Shown here: piece by piece, positions 1 to 6,877 of the stretch | Layout of the letters: each line of letters begins with the position of its first letter | Position numbering within the stretch: position 1 is the stretch's first letter | Assembly (NCBI RefSeq): GCF_007859755.1 | Contig: NZ_SJPF01000003.1 | Span: 124,001 to 188,000, forward strand | DNA: 64,000 nt | Direction of reading: 5' to 3' | DNA from: Blastopirellula retiformator | GTDB lineage: Bacteria; Planctomycetota; Planctomycetia; Pirellulales; Pirellulaceae | Notes under the pieces: model-generated | Database searches by the model: none | Seen by the model: only the letters and a program-made list of their open reading frames with translations | What the model was told of the DNA's origin: nothing | Program-made: the position numbers and the translations under genes

Positions 1-172
1 GATAGACGGGGGCCGAGATCGGAGCAGGTTGCGGCGCGCCGTTTTGGGTGTGATCGGTCTGAGGTTGCGCCGGAAGTTGAGCCAGGATGCGCGCGGTCAG
101 ATCGGGCGGGCTTTTCTGTTGGAAAAGCTCGTCGAGCAGAGAGTCGATCAGTGGATCGTCGCGATCGGTCAT
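1..172 (-). CDS. Partial N-terminus of a protein encoded just downstream of an ECF sigma factor
   Basis: Only the first 57 codons lie in the window; the frame is open to the left edge. The protein starts MTDRDDPLIDSLLDELF and continues with a SPPDLTARILAQLP stretch, then a Pro/Gln-rich linker. Its ATG overlaps the TGA of the upstream ECF sigma gene (ATGA, 169-172), so the two are probably co-transcribed and translationally coupled. Short acidic N-termini of this kind are common on planctomycete proteins encoded beside ECF sigma factors (anti-sigma-like membrane proteins, or von Willebrand/YfbK-type proteins). Which of these it is cannot be decided from 57 residues. Confidence 0.6.
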   Translation of the reverse strand, partial: MTDRDDPLIDSLLDELFQQKSPPDLTARILAQLPAQPQTDHTQNGAPQPAPISAPVY

Positions 173-723
173 GGCTTACGGGTCGACAGGTGATCTTCGA
201 GACGCAGTTTTCGTTCGATGCATTGTCGCAGTTGCGTCTTGGCGCGTTGCATCAGGTTTTTCGCTCCATGTTCGCCCACGCCCAACGCATCGGCGATCTC
301 TTGCCGCGACTTGCGACTTTCAAATCGCATTCGCAGCGCCTTTTGTGCCCGGCCGGTCAGCGAGTCCATGCATTCCTGCAGCACGCTGATGACCTCTTTT
401 CCTTGGTCGACGGTCGTCACTTGCTGCCAGAACGCATCGATCTGCTCGATGTCGTCAGTCACGATCTGCCGCTTTTGGCGACGCCGCAGATCGATTAGCA
501 GGTTGTGCGCGACCCGTCGCAGGTAAGCGGCGGTGGCGGTTCGATCAAAGTCGTCAAACGGCTTCTGCAGGACTTTGAGAAAGGTTTCCTGCGTCAGGTC
601 TTCCGCCTCGTGATCGTCACAGCCAAGCGAACGCAGATACCGCCAGACCCCTGTTTGGTGGGTCTGAATCAGGCGAGTCGCCTGAATTGCAGCGTCTGAC
701 AGATCGGGTGACTGTTCACTCAT
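169..723 (-). CDS. RNA polymerase sigma factor, ECF (sigma-70) family
   Basis: A 184-residue protein of normal ECF size that should direct RNA polymerase to a set of stress or envelope promoters. Region 2 is visible around residues 22-80, with DDHEAEDLTQETFLKVL and the following AYLRRVAHNLLIDLRRR, typical of the core-binding and -10-recognition helices. Region 4 occupies about residues 120-175, with the helix-turn-helix SRQEIADALGVGEHGAKNLM. It overlaps the next gene by 4 nt, and that gene may encode its regulator. The 533 nt upstream are non-coding and carry a structured repeat. The family call is secure; the regulon is unknown. Confidence 0.93.
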   Translation of the reverse strand: MSEQSPDLSDAAIQATRLIQTHQTGVWRYLRSLGCDDHEAEDLTQETFLKVLQKPFDDFDRTATAAYLRRVAHNLLIDLRRRQKRQIVTDDIEQIDAFWQQVTTVDQGKEVISVLQECMDSLTGRAQKALRMRFESRKSRQEIADALGVGEHGAKNLMQRAKTQLRQCIERKLRLEDHLSTRKP

Positions 724-1256
724 AGAAGCGGCCGAAACGGGCGATCGTACTCAAAAAGAGGGTTGCGGGAGGCCGATTGCTTCGCAAGTTGTTATTGGGA
801 AACTAGTTAGCTTGCAAGGCAAACCGCCCGAGGGAAGCGGCCGGGGGCTCTATTCTATTTGCCGGGTCTATTTTTTTCACCGATTTTGTCAGGCATCATC
901 GCTAGCAGTCCGTTGATTTTCTCGACGGACTGCGTGATCGAACGGATGCGATCCCAAAATAACGACGTAAGTCGTTATTTTGCGAGCCGCGAAGAGCTAC
1001 GCTCTGAGCCTGGCGAGGTTGGAAAATGCCACGATGGCATTTTTCAACAGGCAGCTAGCGATCGCAGGCCAAGGGAGGAGAGCCTGCCGTGTTCCTTTTT
1101 CGCCGCTGGGGTCGCGGCGCCTTTAGTTCGGTTCGTGGCGAACCTCTGAATTTATTGTACTGCGCTCCCGGCTTCTTTTTGTGCAATCTGCGACGCACAG
1201 CCGATACAATGCCGTTAGAGGGAGTTTCTACCGAGTTTGGCGAGGGAGACGATTTC
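724..1256. other. Intergenic region between divergent genes, with a 152-bp structured repeat
   Basis: 533 nt separate the start of the ECF sigma gene (minus) from the start of the next plus-strand gene. Apart from the repeat at 903-1054, no convincing coding region is seen: the open frames here are short and only overlap the repeat. Promoters for both genes must lie here, but none could be assigned with confidence. Confidence 0.6.
903..1054 (+). repeat. 152-bp interspersed multi-hairpin repeat, copy 1
   Basis: Nearly identical to 6099-6250 (same length, about ten substitutions by eye, no gaps). It folds into consecutive hairpins: GCAGTCCGTTGA against TCGACGGACTGC near the left end; a perfect AAAATAACGAC-GTAA-GTCGTTATTTT palindrome in the middle; AGAGC-TAC-GCTCT; and GTTGGAAAATGCC against GGCATTTTTCAAC at the right end. 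No coding potential is shared between copies. It could be a non-autonomous mobile element or a structured RNA. Confidence 0.85.
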
Positions 1257-1730
1257 ATGCGGTCCAGCTGGTTGATTTGCGGTTTGATCGGGATGTTGAC
1301 GTTGGCGTGTTCCGTAACCGCTGCGGCGCAAGAGGTGCGCGTCTCGCCGGGCCAACACGCGCTTCCCAACGACCTGACCGCCTACATGAAGTTCTTGGCG
1401 GGGCAGCAGATCGAATCGCTGCGTCTCTTCAGCGACTACATGCAGCAGCGGGCCGACGACAAGCAAATTCCGCGTGGGCTCTACCTCAACGCGAAAGCGA
1501 TGCAGTTGCAAGCCGAGTTAGCGTCGGCCCAAGACCCGATGGCTAAGAAAGAGCTGCTGACCGAAATGGCCAAACTGTACGACCAGCGCGTTCAGCTTGA
1601 CGCGGGGTCGCCGCAGCAAACCTGGTACGGCGTCGATCGAACGAAACTGGCCCAGTATATGAAGCGGGAGTATCAACTCTTCCAGCAACAAGCGGCCGAG
1701 CAGACCAAGAAGCCGGCGGCCGAAAAGTAA
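1257..1730 (+). CDS. Small exported protein of unknown function
   Basis: 157 residues with a signal peptide at 1-25 (MRSSWLICGLIGMLTLACS, then an AAA-Q cleavage region). The mature part is helical and rich in Gln, Lys and Ala, with no domain I recognise. The frame is open further upstream, but ATG 1257 is chosen because GAGGGAG lies about 8 nt before it and because the signal peptide starts exactly there. The next gene begins 8 nt after its stop, so it probably heads a three-gene unit with the redoxin and the glyoxalase-like gene. Confidence 0.75.
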   Translation: MRSSWLICGLIGMLTLACSVTAAAQEVRVSPGQHALPNDLTAYMKFLAGQQIESLRLFSDYMQQRADDKQIPRGLYLNAKAMQLQAELASAQDPMAKKELLTEMAKLYDQRVQLDAGSPQQTWYGVDRTKLAQYMKREYQLFQQQAAEQTKKPAAEK

Positions 1731-1738
1731 CGCGAACC

Positions 1739-2305
1739 ATGAACACGATCGCAGCAAAAAACCGTCTGGTCGTCGGCGACGTGGCGCCGCAAGTGAAGGT
1801 GCAATCCTGCCAAGGCGAATCAGTCGCGCTGGCCGATCGCTGGAGCAAGCAACCGCTGCTGATTCAGTTTGCTCGGCATCTGGGGTGTCCCTTCTGTCGC
1901 GATCGGGCGCAGCAGCTGAAGCTCGACTACGAAGAGATTGCCCAACACCAGGGGAACGTCGTCTTCATCACGATGGGCCCGCAGGAGCGAGCCCAGCAAC
2001 TGCAGGAAAGCATGCAGTTGCCGTTTGACGTGTTGGTCGATCCGTATCGAACCGCATACCAGGCGTTTCGCGTTCCGCGGGGCGGCTTCTCCGAGATTGC
2101 GGGACCGCGCGTCTGGCTGCCCGGCCTCAGCGCGCTACTGCGAAGCGGCATTCGTGCGCCCGGCGACGACTTGGTCCAGCTGCAAGGGACATTCGTCGTC
2201 GATTCGCAAGGAGTCATCCGGCTGGTTCACTTGCCGCGACACTCGGCCGACTTTCCGCAACTCGCTGAAATCTTGACGGCGCTTGATGCGTCGGCGGCGC
2301 CATGA
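1739..2305 (+). CDS. Peroxiredoxin-like (AhpC/TSA) family protein
   Basis: 188 residues with a thioredoxin fold. The putative redox site is HLGCPFCRDRAQ near residues 46-57, a CPFC pair at the position where AhpC/TSA-like antioxidant proteins carry their cysteines. The C-terminal half contains the QLQGTFVVDSQGVIRLVH strand-turn-strand typical of this fold. No signal peptide, so cytoplasmic. It overlaps the following gene by ATGA (2302-2305). A thiol-dependent peroxide-reducing or disulfide-exchange role is inferred from family; the substrate is unknown. Confidence 0.82.
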   Translation: MNTIAAKNRLVVGDVAPQVKVQSCQGESVALADRWSKQPLLIQFARHLGCPFCRDRAQQLKLDYEEIAQHQGNVVFITMGPQERAQQLQESMQLPFDVLVDPYRTAYQAFRVPRGGFSEIAGPRVWLPGLSALLRSGIRAPGDDLVQLQGTFVVDSQGVIRLVHLPRHSADFPQLAEILTALDASAAP

Positions 2306-2676
2306 AAGCGGAACTCTTCGCCGTCGAAATTCGGACTGCTCGGTTCGAGACGATGCTCGCGTGGTACCAGAACGTGTTGCAGCTGAAGGTCGGCATCCGT
2401 CAGGCGGAAGAAGGCTACGCGCTGCTGGTTGGCGAAGGTTACCGCATCGCTCTGCTCTCTCGCAACGACGCCCAGCAAGGACAAGCGATCGTCAGCCTGG
2501 CGATCGAAGTCGACGACTTCAACGTCTGGCGCGAGCATCTCAATAGCAAGAGCATCCCGCTCGTGACCAGCGAAAACCCGGAGGACTTTCGCGAGTTGAA
2601 GCTGACCGACCCGGATGGGAATCGGGTGAAGTTGTTTGCGTGGAAGGGGGAAGAAAAGCGGACAGCGGAAAGCTGA
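2302..2676 (+). CDS. Glyoxalase/bleomycin-resistance (VOC) superfamily protein
   Basis: 124 residues, the size of a single VOC module made of two beta-alpha-beta-beta-beta units. The first unit runs from KAELFAVEIRTARFETMLAW to IALLSRND; the second contains AIEVDDFNVWREHL and ends with the characteristic LTDPDGNRVKLFAW. VOC proteins use metal-bound His/Glu residues for isomerase, dioxygenase or binding roles; the reaction cannot be deduced here. It is coupled to the redoxin by a 4-nt overlap. Confidence 0.85.
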   Translation: MKAELFAVEIRTARFETMLAWYQNVLQLKVGIRQAEEGYALLVGEGYRIALLSRNDAQQGQAIVSLAIEVDDFNVWREHLNSKSIPLVTSENPEDFRELKLTDPDGNRVKLFAWKGEEKRTAES

Positions 2677-2724
2677 AAGCGGAGGAAGAGATGGACATGA
2701 CGCTTTGTTCCGTTTGGCATCACT

Positions 2725-2875
2725 CGTAGGGTCCGCTGTGTGCGCGGACCACGAACCTTCTCGACGCTCAATATGCATCTCGCGTGGAAGCGCCCATGGC
2801 GGCGCAGGTTGCGGCGCTACGTGATTGTAAGACGCCGCCAAACGGCGAATCTTGGTCCGCATAGCGGACCCTACG
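2725..2875. repeat. REP-like doublet of GGTCCGC palindromes (element 1)
   Basis: The left unit (2725-2751) carries GGTCCGCTGTGTGCGCGGACC; the right unit (2853-2875) carries the inverted GGTCCGCATAGCGGACC followed by CTACG. Each unit is itself a small hairpin and the two face each other across about 100 nt. The same arrangement recurs at 6251-6335. The element lies between the convergent VOC and LRR genes. Confidence 0.8.
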
Positions 2876-2929
2876 GCAGAAAATGGATCGAGGTAAGATG
2901 TGCATTACCCCTTTCTCCGCTTTTCTTCA

Positions 2930-3652
2930 TCAGTGCGTATGTTGCACATCCGTTTCCGGCAGCAGTTCTTGCAGCTGCTTCACGCCTTCGGCCGTCACCG
3001 GCGTTTCGTGCAGGTAGAGATGCTTGAGCGACTTCAGCTTCGCCAGGTCGTCGATTGCGGCGTCGGTGACTTGGACGTCGACCAGGAACAAGGTTTCTAG
3101 ATTGGGTAGCTCGGCTAGCGGCGGAATCGCGGCGTCGGTTACTCCGGTGCGAGCCAGGCTGAGAAGTCGCAAGGTTTTCAGCTTCGTGATGTGCGGCAAC
3201 GCATCGTCGGTGATGGTGGTGCGAAAGAGGGTTTGCTCGACGTCGGTGATGACGCTGCCGCCGAGATAGAGCTCTTGCAGTTTCGGGAGGTTCTCGATGT
3301 GAACGAGCGCCTGGTTGGTGATCGGCGCGCCGCGGAGGTCGAGCACTTCGAGCTCTGGCAGGCCGTCGACGATCGCCAGCTCTTGATCGGTCAGCAGCAG
3401 CGGATAGCGGGTGGCGACGACTTGGATTTGGTCTTCGCCATTGCGGCCGACTTCGAGCCCGATCTCGCGAAACTTGGCGACCGTTTCGTTCTGGTCGGTC
3501 GCATCGCGATCCGGCGGCGGTGGCGCGAACGCCAACGCGATTCCCCAGCCGATGATCGCCAGCACGCCGCACATCACCACCACCGCGCAGATCGTCACCG
3601 CGAAGTGAGAGAGGAGCGATTCCCGCTGTGGGCGAGTTGGTTCGGTCGACAT
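2930..3652 (-). CDS. Membrane-anchored leucine-rich-repeat protein
   Basis: 240 residues from ATG 3652 (MSTEPTRPQRES). A single hydrophobic helix at about 17-43 (FAVTICAVVVMCGVLAIIGW) anchors it. Residues about 85-235 hold leucine-rich repeats of about 24 residues, such as LEVLDLRGAPITNQALVHI and LRLLSLARTGVTDAAIPPL, of the kind common in planctomycete proteins. The frame is open to 3784, but that would overlap the next gene's start and add an unlikely Arg-rich leader. LRRs usually bind proteins; the partner is unknown. Confidence 0.82.
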   Translation of the reverse strand: MSTEPTRPQRESLLSHFAVTICAVVVMCGVLAIIGWGIALAFAPPPPDRDATDQNETVAKFREIGLEVGRNGEDQIQVVATRYPLLLTDQELAIVDGLPELEVLDLRGAPITNQALVHIENLPKLQELYLGGSVITDVEQTLFRTTITDDALPHITKLKTLRLLSLARTGVTDAAIPPLAELPNLETLFLVDVQVTDAAIDDLAKLKSLKHLYLHETPVTAEGVKQLQELLPETDVQHTH

Positions 3653-3775
3653 CAGGGCAGATAGATGCGTGAGTGAATTGCGAGGAGAAGCGTAGCGCTT
3701 TAGTGTAACGGATAGGCGAGTGCGATGCTTTGATCGAACGCCAAGATTAGCCATGATCCAACGAGGAGTGCCCCG

Positions 3776-3997
3776 ATGCAACAAATCAAGATTTTCATGT
3801 CGGTCGAAAGCGAAGTTTCGCAGACCGAAGCGGAAGTGAACGCCTGGCTGAAGGAGAGCGGCGTACGGGTTCTGCAGATTTTCGGCAACATCGCGCCCCA
3901 GACGACGCCGCTGGGAGATACGCCGGGCGGTTCATCGGGCCCGCTACGTTTTCCGCCGTCGGACGTTATTTTGGTCGTTCTTTACGAAACGCCTTAA
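3776..3997 (+). CDS. Small conserved-looking protein, function unknown
   Basis: 73 residues, starting MQQIKIFMSVESEVSQTEAE and ending DVILVVLYETP. AGGAG sits about 8 nt before the ATG. The pattern (a beta strand with Ile/Phe, an amphipathic helix VNAWLKES, then two further strands) suggests a compact alpha/beta protein. No Cys or His metal motif. It stands alone between divergent and convergent neighbours. No function can be assigned. Confidence 0.7.
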   Translation: MQQIKIFMSVESEVSQTEAEVNAWLKESGVRVLQIFGNIAPQTTPLGDTPGGSSGPLRFPPSDVILVVLYETP

Positions 3998-4082
3998 GAA
4001 CCAAACCGAACGCCCCTTCGTAGAAAGCCCGCGGCAGCAAGGAGCGCCGCGGTAGCGTAAGTTTTACGGAGGAGTAGGAAAG

Positions 4083-4313
4083 ATGCGGCGATCGGGTCGA
4101 ACGCATAGAGCATCGTTCTCATTGGGCGCTTTCGCCAACATGCTGTTGATCGAAGGGTGCGGCTTGTTGGCGATTGCGGCGATGTTGGGCGCCCCGCTCG
4201 ACGGACTTTCGCCGCCAGCCGGACAAGACCAGGCGCAATCAACGGCGTCGTGTAGTTGGGGCGCCTGCACGCCGATCGCGGCGGTCTTGCGATTTCTGCA
4301 AATCAACGAATAG
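4083..4313 (+). CDS. Possible small membrane-associated protein
   Basis: 76 residues. GGAGGAG about 8 nt upstream of the ATG and codon use like its neighbours (gcg, atc, ttg, ggc) favour a real gene. A hydrophobic helix (NMLLIEGCGLLAIAAMLG) at about 19-38 follows an Arg-rich start; two cysteines occur in SCSWGAC. Its end overlaps the convergent membrane-protein gene by 11 nt. No homologous family is recognised. Confidence 0.42.
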   Translation: MRRSGRTHRASFSLGAFANMLLIEGCGLLAIAAMLGAPLDGLSPPAGQDQAQSTASCSWGACTPIAAVLRFLQINE

Positions 4314-5085
4314 AAGACGCGGCGTCTCGTGCTAGCGGTAGCAGGACGGGACCGGGGTCGTCGTCCAACTCTTCTTCAACCGGCTCGGTTTCTGGTTTTC
4401 GCAAGCCATGTTTCTCGACCAGCATCCAGATCAAGTAATAGACCGCCATCGCGGTGAAGATGGTCGACGCAAAAAAACCGGCCGCCGGCGAAGCGTCAAG
4501 CGTTCCCATCAGTTGCCCCAGCACAAACGCGATGATGATCAGCGAGGCTTGCGCCAGCGGGCCATTTCTTCCGGTCGCAATCAACCAAGCGGCCACCCAG
4601 GTGATCGTCGCCAGCGCCGTGATGCAGCCGAGCGCGAGCCCGGCATATTCGATTTGCCACGGCAGCGAGCGAAATGCGGCGCAGAAGACGGCGATCAGCG
4701 TCATCAGCCCTAAGATCTCGGCCAGCGAAAATTGTCGTCGCTCGGCGGTCAGCAATCGGCTGGCCAGGATCGGCCCAGCGATCATCGTGATCAGCGCCGC
4801 CAAGGTCGCCAGCCAGATCGGCCAGGCGAGCGGCGTGAGCCGCGCCATCAACAGCGCCGCCAAGACGGCCGCTCCGCTGCAAGCGGCCAGGCGAAAGGTG
4901 AGCAGGCGCCGCGGAGAAAGCCCCAGATAGATCGCCACCGCACCACATTGGGCGAGGATCACGCCCAAGAGCAGGACGCCTGGGATGCTGCGAGCCCCGA
5001 ACTTTTCGGCCGCCGCAAAAAAGGCGGCGTCGACCGCCAAGGTGGCGGCGACGAAGAGCAGGCGAAGTAACTGGAGGGGATTCAT
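4303..5085 (-). CDS. Polytopic membrane protein of unknown function
   Basis: 260 residues starting MNPLQLLRLLFVAATL. About eight hydrophobic helices are evident (for example GVLLLGVILAQCGAVAIYL, WLATLAALITMIAGPILAS, LIIIAFVLGQLMG), followed by an acidic cytoplasmic tail (PETEPVEEELDDDPGP). The frame is open to 5631, but the upstream part is only antisense to the next gene. ATG 5085 has a GGAAG just before it; ATG 5097 is an alternative. No transporter or enzyme motif is visible. Confidence 0.72.
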   Translation of the reverse strand: MNPLQLLRLLFVAATLAVDAAFFAAAEKFGARSIPGVLLLGVILAQCGAVAIYLGLSPRRLLTFRLAACSGAAVLAALLMARLTPLAWPIWLATLAALITMIAGPILASRLLTAERRQFSLAEILGLMTLIAVFCAAFRSLPWQIEYAGLALGCITALATITWVAAWLIATGRNGPLAQASLIIIAFVLGQLMGTLDASPAAGFFASTIFTAMAVYYLIWMLVEKHGLRKPETEPVEEELDDDPGPVLLPLARDAASSIR

Positions 5086-5206
5086 AACTTCCAGCATGAC
5101 TGGCCAACCGGGCCAAGGGAAGCGCGAGGGTCGCTGGGGCCGTTGCAAGGTCGCCCATTTCGCTTCAGAATATATCGGCCGTACCGATTTTTCCCCTGCC
5201 GATGCC

Positions 5207-6025
5207 ATGTCGCACGAAACGCTCCAAGAGATCGTCTGCTCGCTCGGTTTTCCCGCCGCGGGAAACCCGACGCAGTATGTGATGGAAAAATGCTTCGAGG
5301 CGGCCAGCTGCGACTGGCGCTGTCTGACGCTGGAAGTCGAGCCCAGCGACATCGCCGACGCGCTGCGGGGGACCAAGGCGCTTGGGTTTCTAGGGGCGGC
5401 GATTGGCCCCCCATTCTTGCAGGAAGCGGTCGCCCTGCTCGACGAAAAAACGCCGGTCGTCGAGATCGGCGGCATCGTCAATTGCGTCTCGATCCGCGAC
5501 GGCAAGCTGCACGGCGAATACAGCGAAGCGGCGGCGGTCGCCAAGGTGTTGAGAGACGTCGCCAAGAAGCGAATCGTGATCGCTGGCGCCGACAATCGCG
5601 GTCGGGCCATCGCCGCCCAGCTGGCCGCCATGTCGCCCCAGAAGCTGACGATCTTGGCCGCAGCCGATGAACCGGGGCGGTCGCTCGCTGATCGCCTGGC
5701 GGCGGACTACCAGATCGAGACCGCCTACCAGCTGGTCGAAAAGCCGTGGCCGCTGGCCGAAGTCGACATCGTGGTGCAAACCACCGACGAAGAGGACAAA
5801 CCGCTGATCGACCTGGCGACCTTGACCGGCGACATGACGATCGTCGATCTGGCGATCACGCCGAGCAACGCCTTGGGAGACGCTGTCGAAGCGTCATCCG
5901 CAACGCTGCACGACGGCCTGACGATCGCCGCTCACGTGCAAGCGATCAACTACCACGTCTGGACCGGTGGCGAAGCGGACGTGACGATGATCCGCGAAAC
6001 GCTGGAAGAGTATCTCGGCGTTTGA
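5207..6025 (+). CDS. Shikimate-dehydrogenase-like protein with altered catalytic residues
   Basis: 272 residues with the two-domain outline of AroE: an N-terminal substrate-binding part (1-115) and a C-terminal Rossmann part (120-272, from RIVIAGADNRGRAIAAQLA). In AroE the catalytic Lys lies in an NVTxPxK motif; the matching GFLGAAIGPPFLQEA stretch (60-74) has no Lys. The catalytic Asp of the GxNTD motif corresponds to Glu107 in GEYSE. The nucleotide loop is GADNRG instead of GAGGA. It is therefore unlikely to be the housekeeping shikimate dehydrogenase and may have another substrate or be a binding protein. ATG 5207 (MSHETLQ) is chosen over ATG 5202, which is in another frame. Confidence 0.72.
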   Translation: MSHETLQEIVCSLGFPAAGNPTQYVMEKCFEAASCDWRCLTLEVEPSDIADALRGTKALGFLGAAIGPPFLQEAVALLDEKTPVVEIGGIVNCVSIRDGKLHGEYSEAAAVAKVLRDVAKKRIVIAGADNRGRAIAAQLAAMSPQKLTILAAADEPGRSLADRLAADYQIETAYQLVEKPWPLAEVDIVVQTTDEEDKPLIDLATLTGDMTIVDLAITPSNALGDAVEASSATLHDGLTIAAHVQAINYHVWTGGEADVTMIRETLEEYLGV

Positions 6026-6027
6026 TG

Positions 6028-6050
6028 GTAGGGCAGGCCGTGCCTGCCGA
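6028..6050 (+). repeat. GGCAGGC palindromic repeat, left half
   Basis: Contains GGCAGGCCGTGCCTGCC, the same unit as at 57945-57968. It starts two bases after the TGA of the shikimate-dehydrogenase-like gene. A degenerate opposite half lies at 6366-6392, with other repeats nested between. Confidence 0.75.
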
Positions 6051-6098
6051 TAACAAGTGGTCGGCGCTGGCGACATCGGTCGTTCTTCGCATTTGGCG

Positions 6099-6250
6099 TA
6101 GCAGTCCGTTGATTTTCTCAACGGGCTGCTGGATCGCAGGGATGCGATCCCAAAATAGCGACGTAAGTCGTTATTTTGCGAGCCGCGAAGAGCTATTCTC
6201 TGAGCCTGGCGAGGTTGGAAAATGCCACGAGGGCATTTTTCAACAGGCAG
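6099..6250 (+). repeat. 152-bp interspersed multi-hairpin repeat, copy 2
   Basis: Same length and orientation as 903-1054, with about ten substitutions. The central AAAATAGCGAC-GTAA-GTCGTTATTTT hairpin and the right-end GGAAAATGCC/GGCATTTTTC hairpin are kept, and the left-end stem is kept with wobble-compatible changes. This copy lies between convergent genes and directly abuts the GGTCCGC repeat at 6251. Confidence 0.85.
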
Positions 6251-6335
6251 GTAGGGTCCGCTATGCGGACCAAAGGCAGGGTCCAGCAGCTTAGACGATC
6301 AATCGGCGATTCTTGGTCCGCACAGCGGACCCTAC
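6251..6335. repeat. REP-like doublet of GGTCCGC palindromes (element 2)
   Basis: The left unit 6251-6272 (GGTCCGCTATGCGGACC core) and the inverted right unit 6314-6335 (GGTCCGCACAGCGGACC core) match the element at 2725-2875, with a shorter spacer. Confidence 0.82.
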
Positions 6336-6365
6336 GTTGATTGGTAACTAAATCGCAACGCGTTC

Positions 6366-6392
6366 GCATTCGGCCGCCGCGGCCTGCCCTAC
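6366..6392 (-). repeat. GGCAGGC palindromic repeat, right half (degenerate), supplying a stop codon
   Basis: GCATTCGGCCGCCGCGGCC followed by TGCCCTAC resembles 57982-58008 (GCATTCGGCAGGCACGGCC, then TGCCCTAC). The TAG stop of the DUF2752 gene (6389-6391) is the TAG of this repeat's GTAGGG end. Confidence 0.65.
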
Positions 6393-6877
6393 AGCAATTT
6401 GACGACCCATTGGATCAGCATCACGGCGAAGATGGCCGAGAAGATCGCCGCCGTCGCCAGGCCCATGTCCCAGGCTGGGTAGCCTTGGCGGATGCGCCAT
6501 AGCTGTCCGACGCGATACGGCACTTGGAACAGGATCACGCCGAACAGCAGAATGCCGGACGGGTTGTAGGCGAGCGAAGCGGCGACGTCGCCGTGAGCGA
6601 GCAAGATGAAGCTCCGGGTCAGTCCGCAGCCGGGGCAGTCGACGTTCCAGAAGATCTTCATGCCGCAGCTCGGCGGAACTTGGATTTCGCTCCAAGGAAA
6701 GTAGACCGTTTCGCCTGCTTGAAAGTTGAGCGTGAACGAGGCGAGCAAGACCGCCGAAGCGAGCGCGAGCATCACCCAATGAAAGGTGGACGACGGGCCA
6801 GCGGGCGACTCGATCAGTTCGTACTCTTCCAGCGGAACGACGTCGATCGCGTCCGCCGATTCGCCGCTGGCGTTCAC
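6389..6877 (-). CDS. DUF2752 membrane protein
   Basis: 162 residues from a GTG start (6877) that overlaps the TGA of the upstream HEAT/TPR gene as GTGA; no ATG lies near. The DUF2752 signature DCPGCGLTRSFILL is present in the middle, flanked by about three hydrophobic helices (VMLALASAVLLASFTL, GILLFGVILFQVPY, AAIFSAIFAVMLIQW). The N-terminal 35 residues are acidic and cytoplasm-like. DUF2752 proteins are small inner-membrane proteins with a conserved CPGCG motif and no established function. Its stop codon is provided by a repeat. Confidence 0.85.
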   Translation of the reverse strand: MNASGESADAIDVVPLEEYELIESPAGPSSTFHWVMLALASAVLLASFTLNFQAGETVYFPWSEIQVPPSCGMKIFWNVDCPGCGLTRSFILLAHGDVAASLAYNPSGILLFGVILFQVPYRVGQLWRIRQGYPAWDMGLATAAIFSAIFAVMLIQWVVKLL

